The position numbers and the translations under genes are program-made. This document shows positions 8,960 to 16,308 of a DNA stretch of 64,000 nucleotides, in pieces. The notes beneath the pieces are model-generated. The model was not told the origin of the DNA, searched no databases, and worked only from the letters and a program-made list of their open reading frames with translations. The stretch covers positions 1 through 64,000 of the forward strand of contig JALHOT010000011.1 in NCBI GenBank assembly GCA_022842845.1. The letters run 5' to 3'. Source of the DNA: Cyclobacteriaceae bacterium (lineage in GTDB: Bacteria > Bacteroidota > Bacteroidia > Cytophagales > Cyclobacteriaceae). The number at the start of each line of letters is the position of its first letter. The stretch's first letter is position 1.

Positions 8960-9499
8960 CTACAATTTGTTAAGGGATTTAAGGGTTCTTTTTATTTGAG
9001 CCTTATGATGGGTGATATGTTCGGCAAAGAATTGCATGGCCTGCACTACACTTAGCCGCCCGGCTACTGGGTGCTTATAGACTAATTTATGCACGTGAGC
9101 ATCGCCCAGGTGCTCTAGGTGGCTTTTAAGTTCAATACGGAGTAAATTCCATTGCTCCAGCAATGTCTCTAAGGGCATGGCCTCCGGTGTGTTTTCTACT
9201 ACAACTTTCGGGGCTTTGAATTTAAATGGAAGACGCTGGGATATTTTCAAGATGGGCAACATTAAACTTTGTTGCAACCCCGCATTCTTGAGTTGATGAA
9301 TGCCCTGAGATTTCTTTTTAATGTAAGCTATGGAAAGTCTTTCGGAAGTATAAAGGTGTGTGAGAATCTCAACAATTGACCATTGACCGGGCGCTGGCTT
9401 AGTTACAATTAAATTTGGTGAAAGCCCCTGAATCTCCTTTAGCAATGTAGCTCTTTGCAGTTCGAGGGCATGGTATACTTGTTCAAGCGTTTTGTTCAT
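8960..9499 (-). CDS. DinB-like four-helix protein
   Basis: This 179-residue cytosolic protein has the DinB/YfiT-like helical-bundle pattern. Helix 1 contains LELQRATLLKEIQGLSP, followed by PAPGQWSIVEILTHLYTSE (the W-S-hydrophobic...H element) and a C-terminal AEHITHHKAQIKRTL, where the histidines correspond to the metal-binding positions of the family. Members are metal-dependent transferases or stress proteins of varied function. The substrate cannot be read from the sequence. It lies just upstream of the M14 peptidase on the same strand. Confidence 0.75.
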   Translation of the reverse strand: MNKTLEQVYHALELQRATLLKEIQGLSPNLIVTKPAPGQWSIVEILTHLYTSERLSIAYIKKKSQGIHQLKNAGLQQSLMLPILKISQRLPFKFKAPKVVVENTPEAMPLETLLEQWNLLRIELKSHLEHLGDAHVHKLVYKHPVAGRLSVVQAMQFFAEHITHHKAQIKRTLKSLNKL

Positions 9500-9615
9500 A
9501 CTGAATAGGAGGATTTTTATTCAGTTAAACATAGTCACTTTTGTCTTAATAAACACTTTGGTTTTGTAGTAATGATGGTGACGAAAATGCTTTAGTGGAT
9601 TGGTGTAAATAACCT

Positions 9616-9650
9616 ATAAAAAGGGACTGCCTTTTGAGCAGCCCCCTTTA
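9616..9650 (-). terminator. Likely terminator of the sulfide (sqr) operon
   Basis: An interrupted stem pairs AAAGGGACTGC (about 9618-9630) with GCAGCCCCCTTT (about 9639-9650), with a small internal mismatch. Read on the minus strand it is followed by TTTTTATAGG. It lies 25 bases beyond the dsrE-like stop codon. Confidence 0.6.
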
Positions 9651-9674
9651 CATCTCAGATTATACACCCTACCT

Positions 9675-10211
9675 CTATATAAAAATAATCTGAGTTCCTT
9701 GTCCTTCGGCAAGGGCATACATATCACCGACTGTGATAATGTCTTTGACCTCGGGAACAAAATCTTCTTTTTTCAGATGGAACATATCAGCAGCTAAGCG
9801 GCAGGCATAAATCTCACCACCCCCTGCTTCTATCATCTGAAAGAACTCTGTTACGTGTGGTATCTCGAGTTTATCCATTTCTTTTCTCATCATATAGGAG
9901 GCCAATGATTCAAAGCCAGGAAGGCCTTTGATCATATCAGGTACCCCATGCATCAAGGCTGGATTACCGGTGGTGCCTGTGTGGAGATTGTCTGCATATT
10001 TTTTAGTGAGGGCCTCCAGGCCAAAGAAGGTAAAGAACATTTTTGCTTCTATGCCTTCCATCAATGCACCATTGGCCATTACCAAGGCTGCATAAACATC
10101 TTCAAGCTTACCTTTAGAGCAAATAATGAGCATCTTTTTAACAGGGTAGCTTTCTTTCTTATTGAGTTTTGTAGTGGTTTTGCTTTGCACTACTTCTAAT
10201 GTGTCTGTCAT
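9675..10211 (-). CDS. DsrE/DsrF/DrsH-like sulfur-handling protein
   Basis: This 178-residue protein has a DsrE-like alpha/beta fold. The first strand is KKMLIICSKGKLEDVYAALV, followed by helix ANGALMEGIEAKMFFTFFGLEAL. EIYACRLAADMF, with Cys in the position of the DsrE-type redox Cys, occurs near residue 137, and IITVGDMYALAEGQ near the C-terminus. DrsE-like proteins of this larger type accompany sulfide oxidation and sulfur-transfer genes. It is the third gene of a three-gene run with SQR and a TusE/DsrC-like carrier (gap 17 bases). It probably accepts or holds persulfide sulfur; this role comes from family and context. Confidence 0.82.
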   Translation of the reverse strand: MTDTLEVVQSKTTTKLNKKESYPVKKMLIICSKGKLEDVYAALVMANGALMEGIEAKMFFTFFGLEALTKKYADNLHTGTTGNPALMHGVPDMIKGLPGFESLASYMMRKEMDKLEIPHVTEFFQMIEAGGGEIYACRLAADMFHLKKEDFVPEVKDIITVGDMYALAEGQGTQIIFI

Positions 10212-10228
10212 AGCTTTGGTGTTTAAGG

Positions 10229-10537
10229 TTAGATACAGCTGGCAGGTTTGGGTATGCCAGCAATTTTGCTGGATATTTTAAGCGGACCTCCGGGGAAGAG
10301 CGCATACAACTGCTTAATATCTACTATGCCTGAGTTGCCTACTTTGCGCAATGACAAGGCTACACCTTCAGCTTGTTTGGCTCTTAGCCATTGCAGTACC
10401 TCCCAGTGTTTGGCTGTAAGATCAATGTTATGTTCAGCAGCGATGGCGCAGGCCCATTCTTCTGTCCATTCTGTATAATTTTTTAAATAGCCTTCTTCAT
10501 TGGTGGCTAGTAGCGGTGCACTTAAGATGGTTTCCAT
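10229..10537 (-). CDS. TusE/DsrC/DsvC-family sulfur carrier
   Basis: This 102-residue protein shows the complete DsrC-family layout: WTEEWACAIAAEHNI-LTAKHWEVLQWLR, then LYALFPGGPLK and the C-terminal arm KIAGIPKPASCI. The penultimate Cys101 (the swinging-arm Cys-A) is present. The position of the second cysteine used by true DsrC (Cys-B, eleven residues earlier) is Ser90. This is the TusE-like state: a carrier that can hold a persulfide but cannot form the intramolecular disulfide/trisulfide of dissimilatory sulfite reductase. It lies between the SQR and DsrE-like genes with gaps of 24 and 17 bases, so co-transcription is likely. Confidence 0.88.
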   Translation of the reverse strand: METILSAPLLATNEEGYLKNYTEWTEEWACAIAAEHNIDLTAKHWEVLQWLRAKQAEGVALSLRKVGNSGIVDIKQLYALFPGGPLKISSKIAGIPKPASCI

Positions 10538-10561
10538 ATAATTAGGGTGTTTAGTGTATAA

Positions 10562-11815
10562 TTAAACAAGTACTTCTTCTTCAACTTCTTTTCCCGTCAT
10601 GGACATAGCGGTGGAGACAGGTAAGGTTTTTCCGGTGAGGAGCATGTGCCAGTAAATCCATTTAAAGGCCAGCTTACCCATGTGGTTAATCCTACTTTCC
10701 TTTAGCAATTCCATAGGGCCAATGCCGGCAAGCGGAAATTTACCTGGCAATGGTTCTGTAGTGTAGTTAAAGTCTATGAGCGCAGCCTTACCAAAACCGG
10801 TTTCTATAAAGCAATTCGAATGTCCATCGAATTTTTCTTCGAAGGGTAACCCTTTGATGTAATTCAAAATGTTATCTGTTAACACCTCTGCCTCGAAGTG
10901 AGCCACAGAGCCTGCCTTTGATGCCGGTACATTGGTGGCATCACCAATGACAAAGATATTTTTGAATTGTTGTGATTGCAGACTTTGTTTATCGGTTGGC
11001 ACAAAGTTGAGGCCGTCCTCATCGCCCATATGGCTGTTGGCAATCACATCAGCGCCTTTGTTAACAGGTATGCTTACTAACAAGTCAAATGGCACTTCTT
11101 TATCATCGTATGATACAAGCACTTTGCGTTCATTATCAACTCTTTGCAGGTAAAAATCGGGGACCACATTTACCTTCTTCTCAGCCAATAGCTGGCTAAG
11201 CATTTTGGTGGCCTTCGGTTTTGTAAAAGCACCTGAGAGCGGTGTAACGTAGGTGATCTCAACTTTATCACGCATACCTTTTTCAGTAAAGTAGGCATCG
11301 GCTAAAAATGTAAATTCAAGCGGTGCCACCGGGCATTTAATAATAGTCTCGGCCAGGTTGATGACTAATTTTCCACCTTCCCAGTTTTCGAGTTTTTTTG
11401 CAAGCTTGGTGCTGCCTTCATAGGTATAAAAATCAAAAATATCTTTATACCAAAGCTCTCCTTTTAGTTCGGGAGTTTCTTCAGGCACTACCTGCGCCCC
11501 TGTCGCGATAATGAGTATGTCGTAACTAATCGCACTTCCATCTTTTAACAAGATCTTGTTCTCTTCTCCAACAATTTTAGCAGCCTCTGCAATTTCAAAA
11601 TCAATTCCTTTAGAGAAGAAATCTTTTTTATCGCGCACTACGTCTTCGGGTTGATAGATACCAAAGGGTATGAACAGAAAGCCTGGTTGATAATAATGGA
11701 TTTCATCTTTATCAAGCACTTTAATTTCCCAGGCTGTGAGTGGTAAGTTTTTACGAAGCTTGTTGGCCATCATGGTGCCAGCAGTACCGCCTCCGAGGAT
11801 TAGTATCTTTTTCAT
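10562..11815 (-). CDS. sqr: Sulfide:quinone oxidoreductase-like flavoprotein
   Basis: This 417-residue protein has an N-terminal FAD-binding Rossmann motif (ILGGGTAGTMMANKL), LIIATGAQVVPEE near residue 102 and the second FAD contact IFVIGDATNVPASKAGSVAHFE near residue 287. Cys161, in KCPVAPLEFTFL, and Cys335, in NCFIETG, fit the redox cysteine pair of SQR. The third cysteine of some types is not seen. The C-terminal segment (residues 350-400) is amphipathic, as expected for membrane attachment. It oxidises sulfide and passes electrons to quinone, making protein-bound polysulfide. It heads an operon with a TusE-like carrier and a DsrE-like protein, and a Crp/Fnr-like palindrome lies about 160 bases upstream. 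Confidence 0.85.
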   Translation of the reverse strand: MKKILILGGGTAGTMMANKLRKNLPLTAWEIKVLDKDEIHYYQPGFLFIPFGIYQPEDVVRDKKDFFSKGIDFEIAEAAKIVGEENKILLKDGSAISYDILIIATGAQVVPEETPELKGELWYKDIFDFYTYEGSTKLAKKLENWEGGKLVINLAETIIKCPVAPLEFTFLADAYFTEKGMRDKVEITYVTPLSGAFTKPKATKMLSQLLAEKKVNVVPDFYLQRVDNERKVLVSYDDKEVPFDLLVSIPVNKGADVIANSHMGDEDGLNFVPTDKQSLQSQQFKNIFVIGDATNVPASKAGSVAHFEAEVLTDNILNYIKGLPFEEKFDGHSNCFIETGFGKAALIDFNYTTEPLPGKFPLAGIGPMELLKESRINHMGKLAFKWIYWHMLLTGKTLPVSTAMSMTGKEVEEEVLV

Positions 11816-11970
11816 ATCAGGTAGGATTTGATGTTGTAAATGTCTGTTTAATAAAAGAAAGGTGTAATGATAATTCAGATACTATTACATGACTTTCGTC
11901 AATCTGACTTCTGAGTTTCATCGCGTCTCTTTCTATCACATGAGAAAGTAACAAAACAATATTGACCAGG

Positions 11971-11990
11971 TCTGTGACACTGGTTACAGA
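11971..11990. promoter_or_regulatory. Crp/Fnr-like palindrome upstream of the sulfide operon
   Basis: TCTGTGACACTGGTTACAGA is a near-perfect dyad. The core TGTGA-N6-TTACA (11973-11988) differs from the classical Crp half-site pair at one base. It lies between the sqr start (11815) and a terminator (from 11992), so it most likely serves the sqr operon. The binding protein is not known from this window. Confidence 0.4.
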
Positions 11991-11991
11991 G

Positions 11992-12025
11992 CAAAAAAAA
12001 TCCTGTCGATTTCGACAGGATTTTT
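11992..12025 (-). terminator. Terminator of the lipoprotein hydrolase gene
   Basis: The stem TCCTGTCG (12001-12008) pairs with CGACAGGA (12013-12020) around a 4-base loop, flanked by an A-run and a T-run. It can act in either direction. On the minus strand it lies 20 bases after the stop at 12045. Confidence 0.85.
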
Positions 12026-12044
12026 AAAAAGGACTTAAAACTCT

Positions 12045-13772
12045 TTAATATCGCCAACTCTTGACGTCAGCTCCTTTCGGAGCGCTCTCATCTATACGTT
12101 TTAAAATTTTGGGTAGGTACATGGTGTTGTAACGCAGTCGAGAAAGATAATTGGGATTTACAGGATCGCCATTCCAGCAATGCTCGGCTCTATCGCCATA
12201 AGCCACTTCTCCTTTATAGAATGGGTTGCTGGTCTTCTTTAAAAAGTCCTCCATTAAGTACACCGCATTATTGAGGTAGTAATTGTCCATATCACCACAG
12301 TAGATATGAATTTTACCCTCAAGTTTCGGTCCCAGCGTTGCCCAATCTCGCTCAAGAATGTAACGGAGATCATAATGTTCTCGCCAATATTCGGCTACGG
12401 TTTTGTCAATCTCTCCGGTTTCTTTATCAAAGATTCTTTTAGGATAGCCATCCTCTCCTTGGGGTGAGTACACTGCTTCCCAAATGTCCCATTGCTGCCC
12501 ACTTCTGGATTTAGTACCGAGCGCTAATTCGTAATAGTTACTCTCCTGCATGGTCGATTGGATTTGACCCAGGTAATTGCGATGCGAAGGGATCGGAAGT
12601 TTTTTAAAGTCACTTTCGTACCAATAGGCATTTTTGTCTTTGTATAGATCTACTAAGCAATAAGCACGAAAATCGATAGGATCAGGGCAGGCAGCAAAGC
12701 AGCCATTGAATTGATCAGGATAAAACATTTGAACGGCCAGCGCTTCCCAACCACCGGTTGAACCTCCATAAGTAAAGCGAGCCCAACCTTCACCAATCCC
12801 TCTAAACTGTTTTTCAATTTCAGGAATCAGTTCTTGCATGACGGCATCTCCATAGGGGCCAAGATTGGCGGAGTTCACTGCATAAGAATCATCATAGTAA
12901 GGATTGGCGTGTTGAATTTCTACTACCAGAAATCTTGGAAAATTTTTACTTGTCCATTGTTTGTAGAAATTAAAAGCTTCTTGCGCCTCCATTTTTTTAT
13001 AACCGTAGATGCCAAAGCGTGCACTGTAATCAGTTGTGTCCATATCAGCTGGTGGAGGTGTTTCGCTAAAGCCACCAAAATCGCTTGGAAAGTGCCCATG
13101 ATAGATCATAAGTGGATAACGTGCTTCTTTATGTTCTTCAAATCCTTCGGGTACTAATACATGAGCCCCTAAAAACATGGGGCGTCCCCAAAACTCCGAT
13201 AATAGTTTGCTTTGAATTTTAATGTGCTTCACGTATTTGCTGTCCTTGGGTTCTTCCAAAGGTGCAATGATCTGATCCATGATAATATCAACCTGTTGAG
13301 ATTGAGTTGAATCAATCGTAATTTTTATAGGCTTGCTGTAAAAGTTGCCAGGCTTTCTGTTCCACTGTTGTCCTTCGCCCTGATCTGGAGGAAGTTTTAC
13401 TGTGTGACCAGTTTTAAGATTGAACGTCTCGTATCGGTTAATAAGGGCTTGCACAAAATATTCCCCCGCAGGAATTTTGTTGGTAGATGAAATCGGGAAG
13501 CCAAAAGCTTCCGCATCAATAACAATATTGTCTCCGGGTTTCATTCCCTCTATATCAACGCCAAAAATGAGCTGGGTAGAAAGTCCATCGTTGATTTGAA
13601 AGCGAGGCTCACTTTTATCGCTTTTGGCCAGGAGCAGGAGCAGACGCCCGTCCTGCGCTTCTTTGCTTAGCGCCTCTGTAAAGCTAATGCTAAAGGTTTT
13701 TGATTTTTTTTGTTCTGTGGTGCAGCTAATAATGAGTGTGCTGAGCAGAAGCCAGGCGAGGAGCTTTTTCAT
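12045..13772 (-). CDS. Lipoprotein alpha/beta-hydrolase (putative esterase)
   Basis: This 575-residue protein starts with a lipoprotein signal (LLSTLIISC, Cys17). A beta-rich N-terminal region of about 190 residues is followed by an alpha/beta-hydrolase domain with esterase-D-like features: YPLMIYHGHFPSDFGGF, VEIQHANPYYDDSYAVNSAN, the nucleophile motif YGGSTGGWEAL and AEHCWNGDP near the C-terminus as the likely His. The predicted place is the outer membrane, facing the periplasm or the surface. The substrate is unknown; a peptidase or esterase role is possible. It is a single-gene unit with its own terminator. Confidence 0.75.
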   Translation of the reverse strand: MKKLLAWLLLSTLIISCTTEQKKSKTFSISFTEALSKEAQDGRLLLLLAKSDKSEPRFQINDGLSTQLIFGVDIEGMKPGDNIVIDAEAFGFPISSTNKIPAGEYFVQALINRYETFNLKTGHTVKLPPDQGEGQQWNRKPGNFYSKPIKITIDSTQSQQVDIIMDQIIAPLEEPKDSKYVKHIKIQSKLLSEFWGRPMFLGAHVLVPEGFEEHKEARYPLMIYHGHFPSDFGGFSETPPPADMDTTDYSARFGIYGYKKMEAQEAFNFYKQWTSKNFPRFLVVEIQHANPYYDDSYAVNSANLGPYGDAVMQELIPEIEKQFRGIGEGWARFTYGGSTGGWEALAVQMFYPDQFNGCFAACPDPIDFRAYCLVDLYKDKNAYWYESDFKKLPIPSHRNYLGQIQSTMQESNYYELALGTKSRSGQQWDIWEAVYSPQGEDGYPKRIFDKETGEIDKTVAEYWREHYDLRYILERDWATLGPKLEGKIHIYCGDMDNYYLNNAVYLMEDFLKKTSNPFYKGEVAYGDRAEHCWNGDPVNPNYLSRLRYNTMYLPKILKRIDESAPKGADVKSWRY

Positions 13773-13882
13773 AGTTTAGGTTTACAACCCAATATAAGCA
13801 CTTAGAAGCAAAGCTTCAATGCACAAAGGGTGCGTGGTGGCATATTGAAGTAGAAGGCCTTACCCTTTACTTATTGCCCACC

Positions 13883-14335
13883 TCAAAACCGTATCCTGAT
13901 TTCTTCTTCATGGTCTACCGGCACTATGATGGGTAAGCCATGATAGTTAATACGAATATTTCCTTTATAGTGTACCTTCATACGTTTTGCCCCAATCATA
14001 CCCATAAGGGTACCGAATAACCCTTGTTCTTTTAGGTTGAGTTTAACCTGAATGGGAACGGTGAAATTGCCTTGAGATGGTACTTTTATTTTAAGTGTTT
14101 GCTTAATAACGGCTGCCTTCTTACCCTCTACAAATACATCGATATTAATGGCCTTAAGCTTACCCTGTTGCTGGTTGGGATTGAAAAAAACAGCCTCCAT
14201 CTTGAGCATTGGGTCATTACTTACATCAGCCGTTACATTTCTAAGTTGTCGTAACTCTACATCCTTATAATCACCACAGGCGCTCAGAAAAACAATAAGT
14301 ACCAACATCATTAATTTTACAAAGGCTTTCATCAT
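13883..14335 (-). CDS. LEA14/WHy-like lipoprotein
   Basis: This 150-residue protein has a lipobox (LIVFLSAC, Cys20). The immunoglobulin-like beta sandwich resembles LEA type 2 (water-stress) domains: VTADVSNDPMLKMEAVFFNPNQQ, KAINIDVFVEGKKA, and a final strand KGNIRINYHGLPIIVPVD. The function is not established for bacterial members. It is divergent from the 2OG-oxygenase gene, with 59 bases between start codons. Confidence 0.65.
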   Translation of the reverse strand: MMKAFVKLMMLVLIVFLSACGDYKDVELRQLRNVTADVSNDPMLKMEAVFFNPNQQQGKLKAINIDVFVEGKKAAVIKQTLKIKVPSQGNFTVPIQVKLNLKEQGLFGTLMGMIGAKRMKVHYKGNIRINYHGLPIIVPVDHEEEIRIRF

Positions 14336-14362
14336 ACTGTAATCATTTTAAGCTAAACACTT

Positions 14363-14390
14363 TTGGTAAGACAGACATCTTGTAACTTTG
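14363..14390 (+). promoter_or_regulatory. Bacteroidota promoter, probably giving a leaderless mRNA
   Basis: TTG (14363-14365), a 17-base spacer and TAACTTTG (14383-14390) fit the Bacteroidota consensus TTG-N17-23-TAnnTTTG. The expected transcription start falls at or next to the ATG at 14395. Confidence 0.6.
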
Positions 14391-14394
14391 TTAC

Positions 14395-14997
14395 ATGGAT
14401 AACATTTTTGATTTGGTGGCAGATGGCCTGGCCGACAAAAGCTATGCAATTATCGACAATTTCCTCACACCTACAGAGGTCAGTAAAATTTTGGAGCTTC
14501 CTCATTTTAGTGAGCATGAAAAATTTTTTAAAAAGGCCGGTATTGGAAAACGCACCGATCTTCAGATAAACGAAGCGATCAGGGGCGATTATATTCTATG
14601 GCTCGATAAAAATACAGCGCCCCCTGCCGCGCAGGTTTATTTAAACAGATTGAATGAGTTAGTGCAATACCTCAACAGGAGTTTGTTTTTGAGTCTAAAG
14701 GATTATGAAGTACATATGACGGTGTATCCAGTGGGTACTTATTATAAAAGACATTTAGATCAGTTTAAAAAAGATGACCATCGGAAGCTGTCGGTTATTT
14801 GCTATTTGAATAACGATTGGAAGGAGGAGCAAGGTGGCCAACTTCGTATTTATACAGAGAATGAATCCTTGGATGTGTTGCCTTTAGCGGGCAGACTGGT
14901 GTGTTTTCGCAGTGATGTGCTGGAGCACGAAGTATTGCCGGCTACTCGCCAGCGTTTAAGTTTAACGGGGTGGATATTGGATCAAGCCATTATTTAA
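14395..14997 (+). CDS. 2-oxoglutarate/Fe(II)-dependent oxygenase (prolyl-4-hydroxylase type)
   Basis: This 200-residue protein has the double-stranded beta-helix iron site. HLDQF at about residue 121 is the H-x-D pair. The distal His is probably in SDVLEHEVLPA near residue 180, and RLSLTGW carries the Arg that binds 2-oxoglutarate. The intermediate LSVICYLNNDW and EEQGGQLRIY match the P4Hc/PKHD pattern. The target (a protein side chain or small molecule) is unknown. The promoter directly abuts the start codon. A shared bidirectional terminator separates it from the dehydrogenase on the other strand. Confidence 0.85.
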   Translation: MDNIFDLVADGLADKSYAIIDNFLTPTEVSKILELPHFSEHEKFFKKAGIGKRTDLQINEAIRGDYILWLDKNTAPPAAQVYLNRLNELVQYLNRSLFLSLKDYEVHMTVYPVGTYYKRHLDQFKKDDHRKLSVICYLNNDWKEEQGGQLRIYTENESLDVLPLAGRLVCFRSDVLEHEVLPATRQRLSLTGWILDQAII

Positions 14998-15007
14998 TAT
15001 AAAACAC

Positions 15008-15035
15008 AAAAGCCCGGCTAATAAACCGGGCTTTT
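15008..15035. terminator. Bidirectional terminator between convergent genes
   Basis: The perfect 10-bp stem AAAAGCCCGG (15008-15017) with CCGGGCTTTT (15026-15035) and 8-base loop gives T-runs in both directions. It ends both the 2OG-oxygenase and the amino-acid dehydrogenase transcripts. Confidence 0.9.
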
Positions 15036-15056
15036 GATTTAAGCAGGTACACACGA

Positions 15057-16292
15057 TCAAACAAGTTGTCGCAGGGCAATCTCGAAAGAGTGTTGCGCAA
15101 TATTGGTTTTTGCTTGACTCTTTTTGTATGACTTCTCTAATCCTTTCCTGATGGTTAAGGAAATATCGTTGAAGATGGCGGTGTCCGTCATGCTCACTTC
15201 CCGCTCCATGAAATAAGCAAAGACACGGGCCATACCACAATTAGCAATAAAATCCGGAATAACTGATACTTGCTGATCCGCATGCAAGCCAGTAGGGCCG
15301 AAGAAAATCTCCGGATCGGCAAAAGGTACGTTGGCACCAGAAGAAATCACTTCCAGTTTTGATGCAATCATTCTGTCAACCTGGTCGCGGGTTACCAGGC
15401 GTGAGGCAGCAGCCGGAATGAAAATTTCAAATGCCTCATCCCAGATTTTTGAATTCACTTCATCGAAGGATAATAATTTGTCGGATACAATTCTGTTGCC
15501 TTGTCTGTCGAGCACCAGCTTATCAATTTCGACTTGTGTAAAACCTTCTTGATTCATCAAGCCTCCTTCGCGACTGATGATGCCTACGATTTTTACGCCC
15601 ATCTTTGCTAAATAGAAACCCGCGGCCGCGCCCACATTACCCCAACCCTGCACTACTGCACGCTTGCCTTTGATGTTACCACCCCACAACTCATAATAAT
15701 GTTTCACTGCTTCGGCAACGCCATAGCCTGTACACATGTCAGCAATGGTATATTTTTTATTGAGATCGGGTACGAAGGCACCATCCTCAATTACTTTTAC
15801 CACGCCTTGTCTTAACTGACCTATGCGATTTACTTTTTGCGCTTCGCTGGGCTTGTAGTGGCCGGTAAACACACCTTCCTGCGGATGCCAAATACCACTG
15901 TCTTCGGTGATAGGAATTACTTCATGGATTTCATCAACGTTCAAATCGCCACCAGTACCATAATAATATTTTAGCAAGGGCATCACTGCTGCATACCAAC
16001 GCTGGAGTACCCCCAATTTGCGAGGATCTGAAGGATCGAAATTAATACCTGACTTAGCACCACCAATGGGAGGACCCGATACAGTGAACTTTACTTCCAT
16101 GGTTTTAGCCAACGATTCTACCTCGCGTTTATCTAACCCTACGCGCATGCGTGTGCCACCTCCGGCCGCACCCCCACGCAGGGAGTTGATCACTACCCAA
16201 CCCACGGCTTCAGTCTCCGGGTCTTTCCATTCAAATACTATTTCTGGTCTTTTATTTTCGAATTTTTGTAATAGGTCGTTCATGCTTGTCAA
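15057..16292 (-). CDS. Glu/Leu/Phe/Val dehydrogenase family enzyme
   Basis: This 411-residue NAD(P)-dependent amino-acid dehydrogenase has GPPIGGAKSGI (catalytic Lys loop) at about residue 74 and TGGDLNVDE near residue 113. The Rossmann turn is VVQGWGNVGAAAGFYLAKMG at about residue 213. The sequence differs clearly from the second family member at 59167, being shorter in the N-terminal half and using SLRGGAAGGGTR rather than GPSKGGIR, so the two are not recent duplicates. It may act on a branched-chain or other amino acid. An in-frame ATG at 16283 is an alternative start. A TAGCTTTG -7 element lies at 16301-16308. Confidence 0.85.
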   Translation of the reverse strand: MTSMNDLLQKFENKRPEIVFEWKDPETEAVGWVVINSLRGGAAGGGTRMRVGLDKREVESLAKTMEVKFTVSGPPIGGAKSGINFDPSDPRKLGVLQRWYAAVMPLLKYYYGTGGDLNVDEIHEVIPITEDSGIWHPQEGVFTGHYKPSEAQKVNRIGQLRQGVVKVIEDGAFVPDLNKKYTIADMCTGYGVAEAVKHYYELWGGNIKGKRAVVQGWGNVGAAAGFYLAKMGVKIVGIISREGGLMNQEGFTQVEIDKLVLDRQGNRIVSDKLLSFDEVNSKIWDEAFEIFIPAAASRLVTRDQVDRMIASKLEVISSGANVPFADPEIFFGPTGLHADQQVSVIPDFIANCGMARVFAYFMEREVSMTDTAIFNDISLTIRKGLEKSYKKSQAKTNIAQHSFEIALRQLV

Positions 16293-16308
16293 TAAAGTTT
16301 CAAAGCTA

